Shown here piece after piece: positions 10,157 to 22,745 of a DNA stretch of 64,000 nucleotides. Position 1 is the stretch's first letter. Each line of letters begins with the position of its first letter. This DNA comes from Thereva unica (taxonomy: Eukaryota > Arthropoda > Insecta > Diptera > Therevidae). Both the position numbers and the translations under genes were made by a program. The stretch spans positions 4,875,445-4,939,444 of the forward strand of contig OX465286.1 of the NCBI GenBank assembly GCA_949987705.1. The letters are read 5' to 3'. The notes below the pieces were generated by a model. The model saw only the letters and a list, made by a program, of their open reading frames with translations, was not told the DNA's origin and did no database searches.

Positions 10157-11462
10157 GTTAAATTTAAGAAAAATCGAGTTAAATTAATTATTTTCATAAA
10201 AAAAATTATTAATCTTTAAATATCTCTAGGGAGAAAATGCGAAAATCGTATGTTTTGTCTGTTGCCTGATTGTGGTCCAATGCATGGAGCATGACTGTTT
10301 GGTACACTGAGGATTTGTGAAGAAAGGAAAGATATTTACAAATATGATTGTTGGTAGAATTGATTATTATATAACAGCGGTAGACACTGAGCTGCACTTA
10401 GAATTGGCGCATTTGGACTACATTTCTATCACAGAAGGCGGCATGTACCCTGTTAGTTATTTAAATGAAACCTATTCATATTCCAATGACTCTAGGATAA
10501 ACAGAAAAACATTGTTATATGTTTAACTGATTACACCAGTAAATATGTAGGTATGTACAACTTTATGACATTTTCCCTACTTCAGGCGAGAACAAAACAA
10601 GTACTCTTCAGATAAATATCTTGTAACCCACTTTTCCCACAGTTCTATTGTCCCATTTGGTCCAAATACTCGCGACTCTAGAATCTAGAATCCGACGACA
10701 TTTTCCACGGGGCCCTCATTAAAAATTTTTTTACGTTCGTGCAGTGCAGTGCGCTATTTTTAAAACAAACTTCAACAGGAAAATAAATTTTAATTAGCAA
10801 AGCAAATTTTATTTATGTAATGCAAAAAAAAAATTATATTTAACCTAAATCCGCAGATTGTGCTCGAAGCAGGCACATTATAATAAAATAAAATCCTTGA
10901 GTGTCCTAGAAATAATCCTAGCGCGAGTATTCAGAAAATATGTAAAAATATTTACTTACAATATGCGATTTACGTGGTTACGTGTGTGCATTTGTACGGT
11001 TTGCATGAGAATATCCTGTGGCATATGTTTCCACGTGTTTTTTGTTTTGTTTTAGCTTCACGCTTTGAATATAGCAGGAAGGACTCCAAGTCGCATTAAA
11101 TCCACTAAAGGCAGAGATCCACCACCACTATTTTATAATTGCACATAATTTTCTGTGTAGACTCTCTGCATAAGAGGAAGCTGTTTAGAAATTTCCCGCT
11201 GGGAACAAATTCGGAGGAAGAGGGTTTATTTGTTTTAGTTGTGGAATGGACACGTTATGCCTATTTCTATGTGAAAGACCAACATGCAGTGCTCAGAGGT
11301 GCTAGTATCGCCCCTTTGTATTGTCGACGGCTCTATCATAGAAGTGCAAGAGCTGTAATCTGAAAGATAACAGAGGAAAGAGCTTAGTTTAGTCTTAATA
11401 TAAATTTCACAAAGGCTGGGCAGCTTAAAGCAAGAAAAACATACTCCCCAAAGCAAAAACAT
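10157..11462. other. Unique sequence between modules C and D
   Basis: Short open frames (10317-10526, 10858-11055, 11139-11363) have no recognisable motif, signal or splice support. No RNA gene was seen. The last ~40 bp (GCAAGAAAAACATACTCCCC) resemble the leader that precedes copies B and C. Confidence 0.5.
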
Positions 11463-11907
11463 ACTACTAAATTTTATAAAATAGATTAATTCACTTAAAT
11501 TAACCCTAAATACGTTAAATTAATCACTTAAATTAAAGAAATTACCAAAAACTTAAAATTTTCAATTCAATCTCAAGAAAGTGCACAAGAATCGTAATGA
11601 TAAAAACTCAGCTTTTAGGCTGGTTTCGCGTTATCAATCAATAATCGTTATTACGCATATTATTATTAAATACTTATTATTTATATATTCTATAATATTT
11701 TTAATTACTAAAAAAACATAATTTGACCATAGCTTTATTGGTTAAATTAATAAATATCAATAAAATAAACTTTTGAAATTATCAAACGTGGTTCCTAAAG
11801 CTATGCAATTGTTCTTATTGCATCCATTTTGTGGTTCAAGTTGGATAATTTCTCTGATTGTTTTTTTTTCGTCAAAATGAAATTGAGGACATTAAGGTAA
11901 GACACAG
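11463..11907. repeat. AT-rich dispersed module, copy D (truncated)
   Basis: This starts ACTACTAAATTTTATAAAAT, follows A and C through the GATAAAAACTCAG and AACGTG blocks, and stops after GACATTAAGGTAAGACAC. It lacks the last ~250 bp with the tRNA-like tail. Confidence 0.85.
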
Positions 11908-13820
11908 TCCGCTGGCCAACCCCAAACGCTATCATCCAGTCCAGGTGCCAGGTGAATTCATTTGCATGATTAGATACAAAATTCGTCGTTAAATGCACTA
12001 GACAATGTCCTGGGCACACCATGCGTATACACTTGATACTGACGGGGGCTGCTAAGCTACTTACACGGTTGGCAAGAGCACGCTAGCATCCCCATTGCAT
12101 TGCTTGCCTGCATATGGTCAAAAATACCAGGGACATGGTCGAAAAGGATTGTTTGTTTATTTTCTTGCTGGGGGTTTTTTCTTCTCCCCGCTATTGTTGA
12201 TTCCATATGCATGACAGAATATACAGGAGGCAGGGGATGATAGGACAATTGCATTATAGGCTTTATTTTTATTTTTTGGATAGGAAGGGTGAAGTTGCCT
12301 TGAACAGAATTGGACAGCATCAGCAGCCCCAGCAGTATCAGCAGACAGACATACAGAAGCTGGCTCTATATAGATTTGCGTGTGACGACTGAATTCTGAG
12401 ATGGTAGACCATATAGTGACCGGATTTTGTGGCCAGACTAATTTGATTTGGGAAGGGTTAAAAAAAATTCTTGCTGGTAGAGCATTCGTGATTGCTGCAT
12501 TTTTTTTTTGGTTGAACATTGTTGATTTGGGGTATCTATGTATATATGAAGAGGATGTATTCAGTTCTAGATGATTGCACACATTTTCATGAAGTTTTAA
12601 AATCTATAAGAAGATTTCATACTGAAAATATAGGCTGCATCGAAGGCTGAGTTAGATGTTATCCTGAAACAAGAGCCTTGGATTGTCCGGAGCCTTGCAC
12701 TGCTTATCGTTGAACAAAGTACCACTGCCATAGAGATCCCGGCCAACTGGGGCTCCCGGGGTTCTTGCCCAAGCCTTACCTTCTTTCACGCTTAGAAATC
12801 TATATTATCCTTCGGATTTTCACAACCTACCTCACTCAAAATCTTGATCTTTTGCCTCTATCCCTTAGACGGACCCAGCTCATATCTTGTTTTACCCTGA
12901 ATGTCCTAAACAATAACCTCAAGGTGCAGTTCCTGTGTCGGAAACCATCAAATTTAACGATACTCGCGACAAACAAGGCATTCCAAACTACTAGAAGAGT
13001 ACCCGCATCGCACTTAATATGCTAGAAACGAGCCCGTGAACAGGCGCTGCTTTATCTTCAATACTTACGCGGCCTTCTCCCTTAATTAACAAAATTTACT
13101 ATGAAAAAAAACTTCCCTGCTGTCCTCCTGAACACTATAGACCTAGATCTTAGTTTAATACTTAAATACTCGCAATGTTCCTTTTACGTTAATGTTATCA
13201 AGTATTTTTTGTGTCTAATGTAATCAATTTTTTTTAAGTGCCAAGATCCAAATATTCTTGGTAGGATTTTTTATGATTTTCAGTTCAGATACGACTATTA
13301 CGAAATTAATTAATTTAAAATTGCACACAAGAAGCCGCCACCCAGCAGCTCCTGCATAGAATACTTTTGGTAAAATCCCCGTCGTCCTATCAGATCATTT
13401 TTTAGATCCTTTCGACACGTCAACCGGGCGATCTCAATAAATTTGTCTCTGGATAAAAATAAACCGAAGCCTTCACAGATTTTGCTCTTTTAAAATTCAT
13501 GTAAAAATTGACAGAAAGTCTTCCACTTTCTTGTGGTTTTTCCACATTTATTTTCGCGTTTTTTTTATTTTAATTAATTAATTTTCATCGATTATAAAAG
13601 TCTTGAATTTTACACCGAGATCCACCCACCCAGGGAAATGTGAAAATGGGTACACGATCGGTTGCATACTCAGAGGCGTTCGCAGTATTGGAGCTTCCTT
13701 TCCCAGCTCCAATTTGATCGTGTTCCCATGTAAATTTTTCCCTTCGATATAATTCACAAGATCACTTTTTTGGAGATTGTGCACTATATAATAGCATTGC
13801 AAACATATCCCTTCGGGACA
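11908..13820. other. Unique sequence, no supported gene
   Basis: A 141-codon minus-strand frame (12157-12582) overlaps another open frame on the same strand and has no recognised domain, so I do not call it. Other frames are under 90 codons. No tRNA, rRNA or long repeat was seen. Confidence 0.5.
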
Positions 13821-13918
13821 TTCCCGTCTCTAGTGGTAGAGAGGGAAGCTGGTGGGTCGTCCCCTGTGTGTGTGCGGGGCAGATTCTGGCCCCCCCGCAC
13901 TGACACCAGCACCTTTTT
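13821..13918 (+). ncRNA. Two-hairpin structured RNA candidate ending in T5
   Basis: Hairpin 1: TTCCC/TCTCT at 13821-13831 pairs with AGAGA/GGGAA at 13838-13847, with one bulged G and a six-base loop. Hairpin 2 follows directly: GCTGGTG (13848-13854) pairs with CACCAGC (13904-13910), and inside it GTGCGGGG (13872-13879) pairs with CCCCGCAC (13893-13900). TTTTT at 13914-13918 would end Pol III transcription. It is GC-rich in AT-rich surroundings. It may be a small ncRNA or part of a SINE. I do not recognise the family. Confidence 0.35.
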
Positions 13919-14366
13919 GCTAGTTGGAAGTAAGAAGGGAAGGGTAATAATATTAATATTAAAGAAGAAGATAGAGAGAATAGAAGGGAAGCATGTTGAT
14001 AATATTAAATAATAAATATGGTGGATGGGAGAAGAGAAAGGTCCGCCATATAAAATAAAATATTATTAACATGTGCTCCAAAGAGTGAGAGAGAGAAATT
14101 ATCAAAGTGGAAGGGTGACATTAAATAATACAATAGGGAATAGACATATTCTATTCCCTAAAATGTGAGATGGAAATGTGCTAATAACTGGACTTTGCAA
14201 AAATCCAGTTAATTTATCAGAATTCTTGCAGATTTCAGTGGAAGTAGACGCGTTGCCCGCGTGGCATTTAATAGTTTAAATTTATTTTTTCCTTTTAAAA
14301 ACCATTATTAATTATTATTTAATGGGGTTTTCCGCGGAATAATCATTAAATAATTTTTCTTTTCAG

Positions 14367-15464
14367 ATTACACCTGTCGGAAAACTCCTGTGATTGTAGG
14401 TGCTGTCATCATTTTTCAAGTTCAACACCTGAGACTCCTTTTTTAAACAAGCTTGCTTTCCTCAATAATTAATCAATTATATTATTTTCAGTGCAATTAG
14501 GATGTTCTTTTCCTTCAATTTTCATCAAAAGTGTTCAGGTAAAAAGTGTTCAGGTATAAAAAAAACCACTGTAGCTTGGCTGCAACTTTCTTTTTCCAAT
14601 TTTTTTGGTGTGGTGATTGTTTTTTTATTCTTTCTTGAAAATGGCAAGGTGTGCAATTACTTTTATTATTTCGCATTATTAAATTTGCTGCTTATTATGT
14701 GTAGTGCGCCGCTAATTTAATGTGGAATGGCGGCGGTGGAAAATTCTTTTTTTTTTGTTTCAATGTACACGCATAAATCTAGAGGTGATAGTGGCTGCTG
14801 TTCCTTAATTATCATTTTTCAAGTTCAAGCTCATGTTTTGATACCCACGAGATCCATTTTCTTTAATAAGGCTTTCCTGTGTCTAAAAGTAATGTTCAGG
14901 TAGAAAAACTATTATAGTTTGGCTGCAACGTGCGCGCTAATTTAATGTGGAATCGCGGCGATGGTGGAACAATTATATTTTATTATTAATTTCGCATGAG
15001 GTGGACGTGCGCAGCAATTAATTAATTTTTACCTTTTTCGCAGCTTTTTTATTTAATATTATTAAGTGCAATTACTTAAATATTGTTTTCTTAAATATTC
15101 CAGGAACATAATCATCGCCAGGAGAGGAGTTTTCATAGCATCATTTACTTCAAATTTCCGTTTTACAAGGGGGAAATGTGTCAGGTGGAAAAGTGATCGT
15201 GTAAAGAGGTATAAAAGCCACTAATATATAATATTTGCACACTTAATTATTCTCATCTACCATATTTAAATATTTATTCTAATTTATCAAGGCAGAATTT
15301 AAGGAATTTTTTATATTACGCTAATTGCAATCGAAATCATTTATATTAAATGTGAAATTTTTTCAATATTTTATAGGATTTTTCGGTAATGCCCACCTGA
15401 CGACTGCCGACACCTGCTGAATTAGGGATCGTGCGGCGTGTATTAAATAAAGTGAATTTTCCAG
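14367..15464 (+). other. Diverged tandem duplication with repeated splice-like junctions
   Basis: A block with ATCATTTTTCAAGTTCAA, GTTCAGGTA, GGCTGCAAC and GCTAATTTAATGTGGAAT occurs near 14408-14730 and again near 14810-14955, with the second copy shortened. Pyrimidine-rich acceptors are seen at 14366, 14491, 15103 and 15376. Donor-like CAG|GT sites are at 14539, 15185 and 15465. The donors are weaker than those at 5.3-6.2 kb, so a spliced transcript is only a possibility. No coding capacity was found. Confidence 0.4.
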
Positions 15465-17822
15465 GTTTGTTATTCAGAGTTTTCTTGGCAGTTTCTTTTA
15501 TCTAGAAGCGTCTAAAATATTTTGAAATAGTTGATAGTATAATAAAAAAAATTGGGTGTCGTTTGCTTTCATAATCATTAAGTGAAGATCTAGTATACTT
15601 CATTTCTACTTGGGCTGGTGAAGTTCTAGTGTACATCGATGGTGGATGCACAAATGGAGCTCATTTCCACTTTTCAGCGGCTCTAGTCTATGCAGGCATC
15701 CTCAGGAAGGTCTTGACCAGCTCCAGGGTGCTTTAACTTTTTTTTAATAACTTTTTTCGGTTCGAATTTTTCAAAATTTTAAATGGAGTTCAAGAGCTGG
15801 TCACGATCTAGTGTACATCGTTGGTGGATGCACAAATGGAGCTCATTTCCACTTTTTAGCAGCTCTAGTCCATGCAGGCATCCTCAGGAAGGTCTTGGCT
15901 AGCTCCAGGGTGCTTTAGCTTATTTTTAATAATTTTTTTCGGTTCGAATTTTTCAAAATTTTAAACTTAGTGCAAGAGCTGGTGAAGATCTGGTATACAT
16001 CGATGGTGGATGCACACAGAGAGCTCACTTCCACTTTTTAGCGGCTCTTGGACATGGATGCATCCTTAGGAATGTCTTTACTAGCTCCAGGGGACTTAAA
16101 TTTTTTTTTAAATCGCGTTTTTCGGTTCGAATTTTTCAAAATTTTAAACTTTGTGCAAGAGCTGGTGAAGATCTGGTATACATCGATGGTGGATGCACAC
16201 AGAGAGCTCACTTCCACTTTTTAGCGGCTCTTGGACATGGATGCATCCTTAGGAAGATCTTTACTAGCTCCAGGGGACTTACATTTTTTTTAAATCGCGT
16301 TTTTCGGTTCGAATTTTTCAAAATTTTAAACTTAGTGCAAGAGCTGGTGAAGACCTGGTATACATCGATGGTGGATGCACACAGAGAGCTCACTTCCACT
16401 TTTTAGCGGCTCTTGGACATGGATGCATCCTTAGGAAGGTCTTCACTAGCTCCAGGGGACTTAAATTTTGTTTTTAAATCGCGTTTTTCGGTTCGAATTT
16501 TTCAAAATTTTAAACTTAGTGCAAGAGCTGGTGAAGATCTGGTATACATCGATGGTGGATGCACACAGAGAGCTCACTTCCACTTTTTATCGGCTCTTGG
16601 ACATGGATGCATCCTTAGGAAGGTCTTTACTAGCTCCAGGGGACTTAAATTTTTTTTTAAATCGCGTTTTTCGGTTCGAATTTTTCAAAATTTTAAACTT
16701 AGTGCAAGAGCTGGTGAAGATCTGGTATACATCGATGGTGGATGCACACAGAGAGCTCACTTCCACTTTTTATCGGCTCTTGGACATGGATGCATCCTTA
16801 GGAAGGTCTTTACTAGCTCCAGGGGACTTAATTTTGTTTTTAAATCGCGTTTTTCGGTTCGAATTTTTCAAAATTTTAAACTTAGTGCAAGAGCTGGTGA
16901 AGATCTGGTATACATCGATGGTGGATGCACACAGAGAGCTCACTTCCACTTTTTATCGGCTCTTGGACATGGATGCATCCTTAGGAAGGTCTTTACTAGC
17001 TCCAGGGGACTTAATTTTGTTTTTAAATCGCGTTTTTCGGTTCGAATTTTTCAAAATTTTAAACTTAGTGCAAGAGCTGGTGAAGATCTCGTATGCATCG
17101 ATGGTGGATGCACACAGAGAGCTCACTTCCACTTTTTAGCGGCTCTTGGACATGGATGCATCCTTAGGAAGGTCTTTACTAGCTCCAGGGGACTTAATTT
17201 TGTTTTTAAATCGCGTTTTTCGGTTCGAATTTTTCAAAATTTTAAACTTAGTGCAAGAGCTGGTGAAGATCTGGTATACATCGATGGTGGATGCACACAG
17301 AGAGCTCACTTCCACTTTTTAGCGGCTCTTGGACATGGATGCATCCTTAGGAAGGTCTTTACTAGCTCCAGGGGACTTAATTTTGTTTTTAAATCGCGTT
17401 TTTCGGTTCGAATTTTTCAAAATTTTAAACTTAGTGCAAGAGCTGGTGAAGATCTGGTATACATCGATGGTGGATGCACACAGAGAGCTCACTTCCACTT
17501 TTTAGCGGCTCTTGGACATGGATGCATCCTTAGGAAGGTCTTTACTAGCTCCAGGGGACTTAAATTTTTTTTTAAATCGCGTTTTTCGGTTCGAATTTTT
17601 CAAAATTTTAAACTTAGTGCAAGAGCTGGTGAAGATCTGGTATACATCGATGGTGGATGCACACAGAGAGCTCACTTCCACTTTTTAGCGGCTCTTGGAC
17701 ATGGATGCATCCTTAGGAAGATCTTTACTAGCTCCAGGGGACTTAAATTTTTTTTTAAATCGCGTTTTTCGGTTCGAATTTTTCAAAATTTTAAACTTAG
17801 TGCAAGAGCTGGTGAAGATCTG

Positions 17823-18299
17823 GAGCGCGTTCAAAAACCTTACTATGGTTAACCATGGTTAACTATGGTAAACTTTTGTCGTTCAAAAACTCCGTGGTTA
17901 ACTACAACATAACCACGAGCATAACTTTTTGGCGTTCAAAAACTCCCGTGGTTAACCATGGTGTAGTTAAATTTTAACCATGCTCGGGAGCATGGTTAGC
18001 GATAGTTAAGAAGAAGAAGAATAAAAACAATTTTTTGACATTTGTTTTAATGTTAATAATGAACAAATCGAAGTGGGATTTGTGAGATTATTTTAAATAA
18101 ATAATTATTGGAAATAATTGAGGCAAATAGCCGTCACTATTTTATGGATTTTTTTTTAAATTTTCTTTACCATGTAGTTAACCACGGTGCGTTCAAAAAC
18201 CTCCATGGTTAAACATAAACTTTCGTGGTTAAGTGAAGTGATGTAGCATAACCACAGCTTACCTCGTGGTTTACTATAGTAAGGTTTTTGAACGCGCTC
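17823..18299. mobile_element. 477-bp MITE inserted in the 183-bp satellite
   Basis: The terminal inverted repeat begins GAGCGCGTTCAAAAACC and continues CTTACTAT at both ends. The 3-bp duplication CTG (17820-17822 and 18300-18302) flanks it, and removing the element plus one CTG restores the uninterrupted satellite sequence. Inside, GTTCAAAAAC and GTGGTTAAC or ATGGTTAA motifs recur near both ends in opposite orientation, resembling sub-terminal transposase sites. The centre is AT-rich and non-coding. A 3-bp duplication is typical of PIF/Harbinger-type elements, but superfamily assignment is inference. Confidence 0.9.
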
Positions 18300-18304
18300 C
18301 TGGT

Positions 18305-21227
18305 ATACATCGATGGTGGATGCACACAGAGAGCTCACTTCCACTTTTTAGCGGCTCTTGGACATGGATGCATCCTTAGGAAGGTCTTTACTAGCTCCAG
18401 GGGACTTAATTTTGTTTTTAAATCGCGTTTTTCGGTTCGAATTTTTCAAAATTTTAAACTTAGTGCAAGAGCTGGTGAAGATCTGGTATACATCGATGGT
18501 GGATGCACACAGAGAGCTCACTTCCACTTTTTAGCGGCTCTTGGACATGGATGCATCCTTAGGAAGATCTTTACTAGCTCCAGGGGACTTAAATTTTTTT
18601 TTAAATCGCGTTTTTCGGTTCGAATTTTTCAAAATTTTAAACTTAGTGCAAGAGCTGGTGAAGATCTGGTATACATCGATGGTGGATGCACACAGAGAGC
18701 TCACTTCCACTTTTTAGCGGCGCTTGGACATGGATGCATCCTTAGGAAGGTCTTTACTAGCTCCAGGGGACTTAATTTTGTTTTTAAATCGCGTTTTTCG
18801 GTTCGAATTTTTCAAAATTTTAAACTTAGTGCAAGAGCTGGTGAAGATCTGGTATACATCGATGGTGGATGCACACAGAGAGCTCACTTCCACTTTTTAG
18901 CGGCTCTTGGACATGGATGCATCCTTAGGAAGATCTTTACTAGCTCCAGGGGACTTAAATTTTTTTTAAATCGCGTTTTTCGGTTCGAATTTTTCAAAAT
19001 TTTAAACTTAGTGCAAGAGCTGGTGAAGATCTCGTATACATCGATGGTGGATGCACACAGAGAGCTCACTTCCACTTTTTAGCGGCTCTTGGACATGGAT
19101 GCATCCTTAGGAAGGTCTTCACTAGCTCCAGGGGACTTAAATTTTTTTTAAATCGCGTTTTTCGGTTCGAATTTTTCAAAATTTTAAACTTAGTGCAAGA
19201 GCTGGTGAAGATCTCGTATACATCGATGGTGGATGCACACAGAGAGCTCACTTCCACTTTTTAGCGGCTCTTGGACATGGATGCATCCTTAGGAAGGTCT
19301 TCACTAGCTCCAGGGGACTTAATTTTTTTTTTTTAAATCGCGTTTTTCGGTTCGAATTTTTCAAAATTTTAAACTTAGTGCAAGAGCTGGTGAAGATCTC
19401 GTATGCATCGATGGTGGATGCACACAGAGAGCTCACTTCCACTTTTTAGCGGCTCTTGGACATGAATGCATCCTTAGGAAGGTCTTCACTAGCTCCAGGG
19501 GACTTAAATTTTTTTTAAATCGCGTTTTTCGGTTCGAATTTTTCAAAATTTTAAACTTAGTGCAAGAGCTGGTGAAGATCTCGTATACATCGATGGTGGA
19601 TGCACACAGAGAGCTCACTTCCACTTTTTAGCGGCTCTTGGACATGGATGCATCCTTAGGAAGATCTTTACTAGCTCCAGGGGACTTAAATTTTTTTTAA
19701 ATCGCGTTTTTCGGTTCGAATTTTTCAAAATTTTAAACTTAGTGCAAGAGCTGGTGAAGATCTCGTATACATCGATGGTGGATGCACACAGAGAGCTCAC
19801 TTCCACTTTTTAGCGGCTCTTGGACATGGATGCATCCTTAGGAAGGTCTTTACTAGCTCCAGGGGACTTAATTTTGTTTTTAAATCGCGTTTTTCGGTTC
19901 GAATTTTTCAAAATTTTAAACTTAGTGCAAGAGCTGGTGAAGATCTGGTATACATCGATGGTGGATGCACACAGAGAGCTCACTTCCACTTTTTAGCGGC
20001 TCTTGGACATGGATGCATCCTTAGGAAGATCTTTACTAGCTCCAGGGGACTTAAATTTTTTTTTAAATCGCGTTTTTCGGTTCGAATTTTTCAAAATTTT
20101 AAACTTAGTGCAAGAGCTGGTGAAGATCTGGTATACATCGATGGTGGATGCACACAGAGAGCTCACTTCCACTTTTTAGCGGCTCTTGGACATGGATGCA
20201 TCCTTAGGAGGGTCTTTACTAGCTCCAGGGGACTTAATTTTGTTTTTAAATCGCGTTTTTCGGTTCGAATTTTTCAAAATTTTAAACTTAGTGCAAGAGC
20301 TGGTGAAGATCTGGTATACATCGATGGTGGATGCACACAGAGAGCTCACTTCCACTTTTTAGCGGCTCTTGGACATGGATGCATCCTTAGGAAGATCTTT
20401 ACTAGCTCCAGGGGACTTAAATTTTTTTTAAATCGCGTTTTTCGGTTCGAATTTTTCAAAATTTTAAACTTAGTGCAAGAGCTGGTGAAGATCTCGTATA
20501 CATCGATGGTGGATGCACGCAGAGAGCTCACTTCCACTTTTTAGCGGCTCTTGGACATGGATGCATCCTTAGGAAGATCTTTACTAGCTCCAGGGGACTT
20601 AAATTTTTTTTAAATCGCGTTTTTCGGTTCGAATTTTTCAAAATTTTAAACTTAGTGCAAGAGCTGGTGAAGATCTCGTATACATCGATGGTGGATGCAC
20701 ACAGAGAGCTCACTTCCACTTTTTAGCGGCTCTTGGACATGGATGCATCCTTAGGAAGGTCTTCACTAGCTCCAGGGGACTTAAATTTTTTTTAAATCGC
20801 GTTTTTCGGTTCGAATTTTTCAAAATTTTAAACTTAGTGCAAGAGCTGGTGAAGATCTCGTATACATCGATGGTGGATGCACACAGAGAGCTCACTTCCA
20901 CTTTTTAGCGGCTCTTGGACATGGATGCATCCTTAGGAAGGTCTTCACTAGCTCCAGGGGACTTAATTTTTTTTTTTAAATCGCGTTTTTCGGTTCGAAT
21001 TTTTCAAAATTTTAAACTTAGTGCAAGAGCTGGTGAAGATCTCGTATGCATCGATGGTGGATGCACACAGAGAGCTCACTTCCACTTTTTAGCGGCTCTT
21101 GGACATGGATGCATCCTTAGGAAGATCTTTACTAGCTCCAGGGGACTTAAATTTTTTTTAAATCGCGTTTTTCGGTTCGAATTTTTCAAAATTTTAAACT
21201 TAGTGCAAGAGCTGGTGAAGATCTCGT
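18305..21227. repeat. 8-unit higher-order repeat, two tandem copies
   Basis: Scoring each unit by its T-run type, by AAGATC, AAGGTCTTT or AAGGTCTTC, and by CTGGTATAC, CTCGTATAC or CTCGTATGC gives nearly the same series twice. Block 1 is 18305-19766 (1462 bp) and block 2 is 19767-21227 (1461 bp). Units 1-4 and 8 agree in type, and each block has one extra-long T-run unit ending in CTCGTATGC. Amplification therefore also occurred in blocks of eight. Confidence 0.75.
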
Positions 21228-22745
21228 ATACATCGATGGTGGATGCACACAGAGAGCTCACTTCCACTTTTTAGCGGCTCTTGGACATGGATGCATCCTT
21301 AGGAAGGTCTTTACTAGCTCCAGGGGACTTAATTTTGTTTTTAAATCGCGTTTTTCGGTTCGAATTTTTCAAAATTTTAAACTTAGTGCAAGAGCTGGTG
21401 AAGATCTCGTATACATCGATGGTGGATGCACACAGAGAGCTCACTTCCACTTTTTAGCGGCTCTTGGACATGGATGCATCCTTAGGAAGGTCTTTACTAG
21501 CTCCAGGGGACTTAATTTTGTTTTTAAATCGCGTTTTTCGGTTCGAATTTTTCAAAATTTTAAACTTAGTGCAAGAGCTGGTGAAGATCTGGTATACATC
21601 GATGGTGGATGCACACAGAGAGCTCACTTCCACTTTTTAGCGGCTCTTGGACATGGATGCATCCTTAGGAAGGTCTTCACTAGCTCCAGGGGACTTAATT
21701 TTTTTTTTAAATCGCGTTTTTCGGTTCGAATTTTTCAAAATTTTAAACTTTGTGCAAGAGCTGGTGAAGATCTGGTATACATCGATGGTGGATGCACACA
21801 GAGAGCTCACTTCCACTTTTTATCGGCTCTTGGACATGGATGAATCCTTAGGAAGGTCTTTACTAGCTCCAGGGGACTTAAATTTTTTTTAAATCGCGTT
21901 TTTCGGTTCGAATTTTTCAAAATTTTAAACTTAGTGCAAGAGCTGGTGAAGACCTGGTATACATCGATGGTGGATGCACACAGAGAGCTCACTTCCACTT
22001 TTTAGCGGCTCTTGAACATGGATGCATCCTTAGGAATGTCTTTACTAGCTCCAGGGGACTTAAATTTTTTTTAAATCGCGTTTTTCGGTTCGAATTTTTC
22101 AAAATTTTAAACTTAGTGCAAGAGCTGGTGAAGACCTGGTATACATCGATGGTGGATGCACACAGAGAGCTCACTTCCACTTTTTAGCGGCTCTTGGACA
22201 TGGATGCATCCTTAGGAAGGTCTTTACTAGCTCCAGGGGACTTGATTTTGTTTTTAAATCGCGTTTTTCGGTTCGAATTTTTCAAAATTTTAAACTTAGT
22301 GAAAGAGCTGGTGAAGATCTGGTATACATCGATGGTGGATGCACACAGAGAGCTCATTTCCACTTTTTATCGGCTCTTGGACATAAATGCATCCTAAGGA
22401 AGGTCTTTACTAGCTCCAGGGGACTTAAATTTTTTTTAAATCGCGTTTTTCGGTTCGAATTTTTCAAAATTTTAAACTTAGTGCAAGAGCTGGTGAAGAT
22501 CTGGTATACATCGATAGTGGATGCACACAGAGAGCTCATTTCCACTTTTTATCGGCTCTTGGACATAAATGCATCCTAAGGAAGGTCTTTACTAGCTCCA
22601 GGGGACTTAAATTTTTTTTTAAGTCGCGTTTTTCGGTTCGAATTTTTCAAAATTTTAAACTTAGTGCAAGAGCTGGTGAAGATCTGGTATACATCGTTGC
22701 TGGATGCTCCCAGAGAGCTCATTTCCACTTGTTAGCGGCTCTTGG

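Larger units (their letters stand above)
15600..22745. repeat. Second satellite array, ~183-bp period, about 36 units
   Basis: The landmark ACATCGATGGTGGATGCAC recurs every 182, 183 or 185 bp. Length differs in the T run after GGGGACTTAA, where variants read TTTTGTTTTT or 8-12 T. The first three units (to about 16000) and the last one to three (from about 22350) are diverged. The middle is highly uniform. Units of 183 bp keep a 61-codon plus-strand frame open, so a 479-codon frame runs 16413-17852. Units of 182 or 185 bp break it, and on the minus strand most units carry a 63-codon frame. No splice context or domain supports a protein. Each unit holds GGTTCGAATTT, close to a Pol III B box. 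Confidence 0.97.

Noticed and set aside
12157..12582. 141-codon minus-strand frame
   Set aside because: Another frame on the same strand is open over the same bases and neither has a recognisable domain or flanking splice signals.
16413..17852. 479-codon plus-strand frame of 61-residue repeats
   Set aside because: It exists only where consecutive satellite units are 183 bp. Neighbouring 182- and 185-bp units destroy it, and its end lies inside an inserted MITE.
18884..22545. Series of near-identical 63-codon minus-strand frames
   Set aside because: One per satellite unit, produced by the unit sequence. No evidence of independent genes.
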